Origin: Paenibacillus sp. NFR01
GTDB taxonomy: Bacteria; Bacillota; Bacilli; Paenibacillales; Paenibacillaceae
Reading direction: 5' to 3'
Assembly: GCF_900111565.1 (NCBI RefSeq)
Contig: NZ_FOIK01000001.1
Coordinates: forward strand, 834,879 to 898,878
DNA: 64,000 nt
Of the stretch, positions 60,506 through 64,000 are shown piece after piece (positions within the stretch are counted from its first letter, which is position 1; each line of letters starts with the position of its first letter). Position numbers and translations under genes: made by a program. Under the pieces are notes generated by a model. That model was not told the origin of the DNA. It was given only the letters and a program-made list of their open reading frames with translations, and searched no databases.

Positions 60506-61132
60506 TTATCGCTGAAAGCTGAAATCAGCCTGTTCGGTCCATGTTTTTTCACCGTAAATGAAATCTTCTACGCGTTGCGCGGTCTTCCCGACCTCAGGAG
60601 ACGAGTTGTCGATCCGAAGGACAAAGTCTTTGGGAATCGGCCAATTGACGCTGCGCTCGTTGAGCGCTTTTTTAAACTGCTCCCAATTCTTGAATTTCCA
60701 TTCATCCAGTTTGGATGCCCGTGCGGCAATCCGCTCCCGGAACAGCTGCTCGTTCTCCAGCATGACGATAACCACTTTAACTTCTATCGTGTCCAGCGAC
60801 TGCCCGATCTTGGCCAGCTCCGCCGCGATCCAGTCCGGATCGGCCGCTTCTTTGGTAAAAGGTCCAACGACAAAAGCGTCGAGTCCAATCGCAAGATTGT
60901 CCAGGGCGGCATCCATCGTCAGACGGTAGCCCAAATCCCGGCACAGCCGCTTATAGTTGGCGGAATCACGGTCCTCCGGATCAAAGCCGTGCATGGTCAT
61001 AATAATATCTGCAGCCGGGCGCATCAACACATCCATATCGAAAAAGGCCGCTTTCCGGCGCGGAGCGACGATTTTGGCAAGCGTGGTCTTGCCTGCTCCC
61101 GCCGGTCCGAGAAAAAATACTAGTTTGTTCAT
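60506..61132 (-). CDS. P-loop AAA-type ATPase/kinase-like protein
   Basis: 208 residues. Walker A GPAGAGKTT (9-17), an FDMDVLM segment that may be Walker B or a substrate Asp, and IAARASKLDEW lid-like helices. Resembles small-molecule kinases or zeta-like P-loop proteins. No antitoxin partner is adjacent, so a toxin role is not supported. Confidence 0.75.
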   Translation of the reverse strand: MNKLVFFLGPAGAGKTTLAKIVAPRRKAAFFDMDVLMRPAADIIMTMHGFDPEDRDSANYKRLCRDLGYRLTMDAALDNLAIGLDAFVVGPFTKEAADPDWIAAELAKIGQSLDTIEVKVVIVMLENEQLFRERIAARASKLDEWKFKNWEQFKKALNERSVNWPIPKDFVLRIDNSSPEVGKTAQRVEDFIYGEKTWTEQADFSFQR

Positions 61133-61268
61133 TGTACGGTCTCCTGTTCCTTGTAATAGTCGGCAACTTTATCGTATCATCTTTTTGTCCAAGACGGCGA
61201 AGAAAATATGCTATATTTAATGTACTAAAATATTACACGGGATAAAAGTGGTGGAGGCGGAAAACCTT

Positions 61269-61757
61269 ATGTTCATCAGACCCATCCGAAAGGATGACAA
61301 TGCAGCCATTGAGCGGATTATCCGCGAATGCCTGATTGAGTTCGGCGGCAACCGGGAGGGGTTAGCCTGGGCAGACCCGAGCATGAGCGATTTATATGGC
61401 TATTATGCAGATAAGCATGGTTATGCCTATTGGATCGCGGAACAAGACGGCGAAGTGCTAGGCGGCTGCGGGATTGCGCCGTTTGCAGATTCGGATAACG
61501 TCTGCGAGCTGCAGAAAATGTATTTGTCCACCCGGTTACGCGGGACTGGCATCGCTGCCAAACTGCTCTCTACGGCTGAGACCTTTGCGAGCCAGCATTA
61601 CCGGCAATGTTACCTGGAAACGCTGCAGACAATGGCAGCGGCCAACCGGTTTTACTTGAAACATGGCTTCGCACCCATGCAGGCGCCGCTTGAAGGCTCA
61701 GAGCACTTCGCCTGTGACGCGTGGTATATCAAGAACTTACACCATCCGGAAGGTTAA
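61269..61757 (+). CDS. GNAT N-acetyltransferase
   Basis: 162 residues from ATG 61269, with GGAGG 11 bases upstream. FIRPIRKDDNAAIERII start; acetyl-CoA-binding region MYLSTRLRGTGIAAKLLSTAETFA (RGTGIA is the Q/RxxGxG/A signature); MAAANRFYLKHGF. Substrate unknown. Close to the DUF488 gene. Confidence 0.9.
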   Translation: MFIRPIRKDDNAAIERIIRECLIEFGGNREGLAWADPSMSDLYGYYADKHGYAYWIAEQDGEVLGGCGIAPFADSDNVCELQKMYLSTRLRGTGIAAKLLSTAETFASQHYRQCYLETLQTMAAANRFYLKHGFAPMQAPLEGSEHFACDAWYIKNLHHPEG

Positions 61758-61773
61758 GAAAGCAGGGTGCTGC

Positions 61774-62181
61774 ATGGTTACACAGAGCAATCACGGTGAA
61801 CCGGATATGAAAGAAAGGGTCCGGATCAAACGGATCTATGATCCGACGGAAGCGACGGACGGCAGGCGCGTGCTGGTGGACCGTCTTTGGCCTCGCGGCG
61901 TCAGCCGCGAACGGGCGGCGATCGACGAATGGATGAAGGAGCTCGCACCGAGTCCGGAACTGAGGCAGTGGTTCTGCCATCAACCCGAACGGTTTGAAGT
62001 GTTCGCGTTACAATACGCGCAGGAGCTGGATACGAATGCTAACGCCTTGTCGCTTGCAGAACTTCTGGCAGAACGTTCGCATACAGAACCCGTTACGCTT
62101 CTCTATGCTGCCAAAGACCCGGAGCACAATCATGCGATTGTACTTCGAACGTGGCTGATTAACTACATTAAACATAAATAA
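61774..62181 (+). CDS. DUF488 family protein
   Basis: 135 residues from ATG 61774 (a second in-frame ATG is at 61807, just before the conserved part). Typical DUF488 blocks: VRIKRIYDP, GRRVLVDRLWPRGVSRERAAIDEWMKELAPS and VTLLYAAKDPEHNHAIVL. Function unknown; often near stress or nitrogen genes. Terminator follows. Confidence 0.88.
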   Translation: MVTQSNHGEPDMKERVRIKRIYDPTEATDGRRVLVDRLWPRGVSRERAAIDEWMKELAPSPELRQWFCHQPERFEVFALQYAQELDTNANALSLAELLAERSHTEPVTLLYAAKDPEHNHAIVLRTWLINYIKHK

Positions 62182-62188
62182 AGCATGA

Positions 62189-62241
62189 AAATAGCCGGTC
62201 CGCTCTGCTTATATGCATGAGGGGTCCGGCTATTCTTTTTC
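62189..62241 (+). terminator. intrinsic terminator after the DUF488 gene
   Basis: AATAGCCGG pairs with CCGGCTATT, with GTCC/GGTC continuing inside, followed by CTTTTT. Also faces the minus-strand flavin reductase gene. Confidence 0.8.
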
Positions 62242-62253
62242 TATATGTATGGA

Positions 62254-62799
62254 TTATACCGATGCCTGCAAGTACCGAAATCCGCGCACCTTACCATCGC
62301 CGGCATAAATGATGTTGTCAAGCCCGGATAGCTCGAGACGGCCGTTTTCGTCCAGCAAATGTTTGGCCACATAACGTCCTTTGATTTGAGCCACCACATT
62401 GATGATTCCTTTGAACGGCTCACGTTCATAAGCTTCGGTCAGCGTGCATTCAATCGTGATCGGGCATTCCTTGATGGCCGGCGCGTTGACGTTCGGCGAT
62501 TTTACCGGGGTCAGCTCCAGGCTGTCAAACTTGCTTTGCTCATATCCGGTATGCGTACCGCAAAACTCAACGGCCGTAGAGAGCGTTCGGTCCGGAACAT
62601 TGATGACAAAATCCTTGACTGCCTTGATCTGATTCACCGCATAACCTTTGCTGTTAAAGCCCAGCGCGACCATGTCTCTCAGCGTATAGGACGAGGAGAT
62701 GGTGGTCACATTCGGCGTTCCGTTCACATCGTAAAAACTGATGAGAATGGCCGGAAAGCCATAGTACATTTTTTCGTAATCGACAGCTACTTTTTCCAT
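62254..62799 (-). CDS. flavin reductase-like (FMN-binding split-barrel) protein
   Basis: 181 residues from ATG 62799, behind GGGAGG. FPAILISFYDVNGTPNVTTISSSYTLRDMVALGF, DFVINVPDRTLSTAVEFCGTHTG and CPITIECTLTEAYE are blocks of the flavin reductase-like FMN-binding family. Probably reduces flavin or acts as an FMN-dependent oxidoreductase. Confidence 0.88.
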   Translation of the reverse strand: MEKVAVDYEKMYYGFPAILISFYDVNGTPNVTTISSSYTLRDMVALGFNSKGYAVNQIKAVKDFVINVPDRTLSTAVEFCGTHTGYEQSKFDSLELTPVKSPNVNAPAIKECPITIECTLTEAYEREPFKGIINVVAQIKGRYVAKHLLDENGRLELSGLDNIIYAGDGKVRGFRYLQASV

Positions 62800-62960
62800 A
62801 TCCGTGATCCTCCCGCGATGTTCTTTTTGCATCAAAAGCATATCGCAGATCGAAAAAGCAGGCGGGTGACCAGAATCACTTCCGGAGAATCTGCGGAAAA
62901 GTTACGAGATTTGAAAAGATTTACGCAATGTCCAATCCCGTCCGATTCGGCTGGAATATT

Positions 62961-62969
62961 CATATATTA
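62961..62969 (+). promoter_or_regulatory. possible sigma-K-type -10 element
   Basis: CATATATTA fits CATANNNTA, 64 bases before the collagen-like gene. No clear AC -35 element is visible at the right distance, so this is weak. Confidence 0.25.
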
Positions 62970-63032
62970 TGTCATGAATCCGCTCAAAACATTGCTAGAT
63001 TCATGGAAATAGAATAGAAAGGAGAGGTTGGC

Positions 63033-64000
<968 letters not shown>

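Noticed and set aside
60506..61132. Zeta-toxin of a toxin-antitoxin pair
   Set aside because: P-loop protein only; no small antitoxin gene adjacent.

Overview
The window is chromosomal DNA from an endospore-forming, moderately GC-rich Bacillota bacterium, most likely Paenibacillus or a close relative. The evidence is strong AGGAGG-type ribosome sites with frequent TTG/GTG starts, a GerK-order spore germinant receptor operon (A-C-B), a DUF421+DUF1657 spore protein, a T-box in front of thrS, a GlnR/TnrA-type box, and a BclA-like collagen repeat gene at the right edge. No rRNA, tRNA, IS element, prophage or CRISPR array is visible. The ROK gene at the left edge and the collagen-like gene at the right edge are incomplete.

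Left third (1-22 kb). A partial ROK kinase and a conserved hypothetical are followed by DUF4395, VanX-like and copper-amine-oxidase-N-like proteins and an EamA transporter divergent from a LysR regulator. A sugar catabolism block spans 6.1-13.4 kb: a LacI repressor with a promoter/operator in its own leader, three Gfo/Idh/MocA dehydrogenases, a ThuA-like protein, an AraC regulator and a sugar-phosphate isomerase. A sporulation block spans 13.4-18.5 kb: DUF1657, the DUF421+DUF1657 fusion, then gerKA-KC-KB. A MoxR / DUF58 / membrane protein operon follows.

Middle (22-46 kb). NagZ-type lipoprotein; an unusual membrane-anchored Nudix-like protein; a hemerythrin with an Fnr-like site upstream; a metallophosphoesterase; a two-component system with an FtsX-type ABC exporter; msrA; a three-repeat CWB2-like lipoprotein with a second two-component system and a His/Met-containing membrane protein; a HAD phosphatase; T-box-controlled thrS; aldo/keto reductase; envelope phosphodiester glycosidase; LysR plus a MetE-like methyltransferase; YebC.

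Right third (46-64 kb). A GNAT gene carries a one-base frameshift and overlaps an AlaX editing protein. A TetM-like ribosomal GTPase and a Nudix hydrolase follow. The nitrite assimilation locus (52.9-59.3 kb) is the most informative part of the window. An ANTAR antiterminator gene with a TrpD2-like partner is divergent from nirB-nirD-nirC-cobA. Between them lie a perfect GlnR/TnrA box, a consensus sigma-A promoter, and a leader holding two ANTAR-type hairpins (loops AACGGC and AATGGC). The second hairpin is mutually exclusive with an intrinsic terminator. A HesB-like gene downstream has two tandem Fnr/CRP-type sites. The region ends with small enzymes, a flavin reductase and the collagen-like spore-surface gene.

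I see no defence island or obviously new multi-gene system. The less explained items are the Nudix-like membrane protein, the lipoprotein/two-component/membrane-protein block at 32.5-36.4 kb, and the two-domain hypothetical at 25.5 kb.
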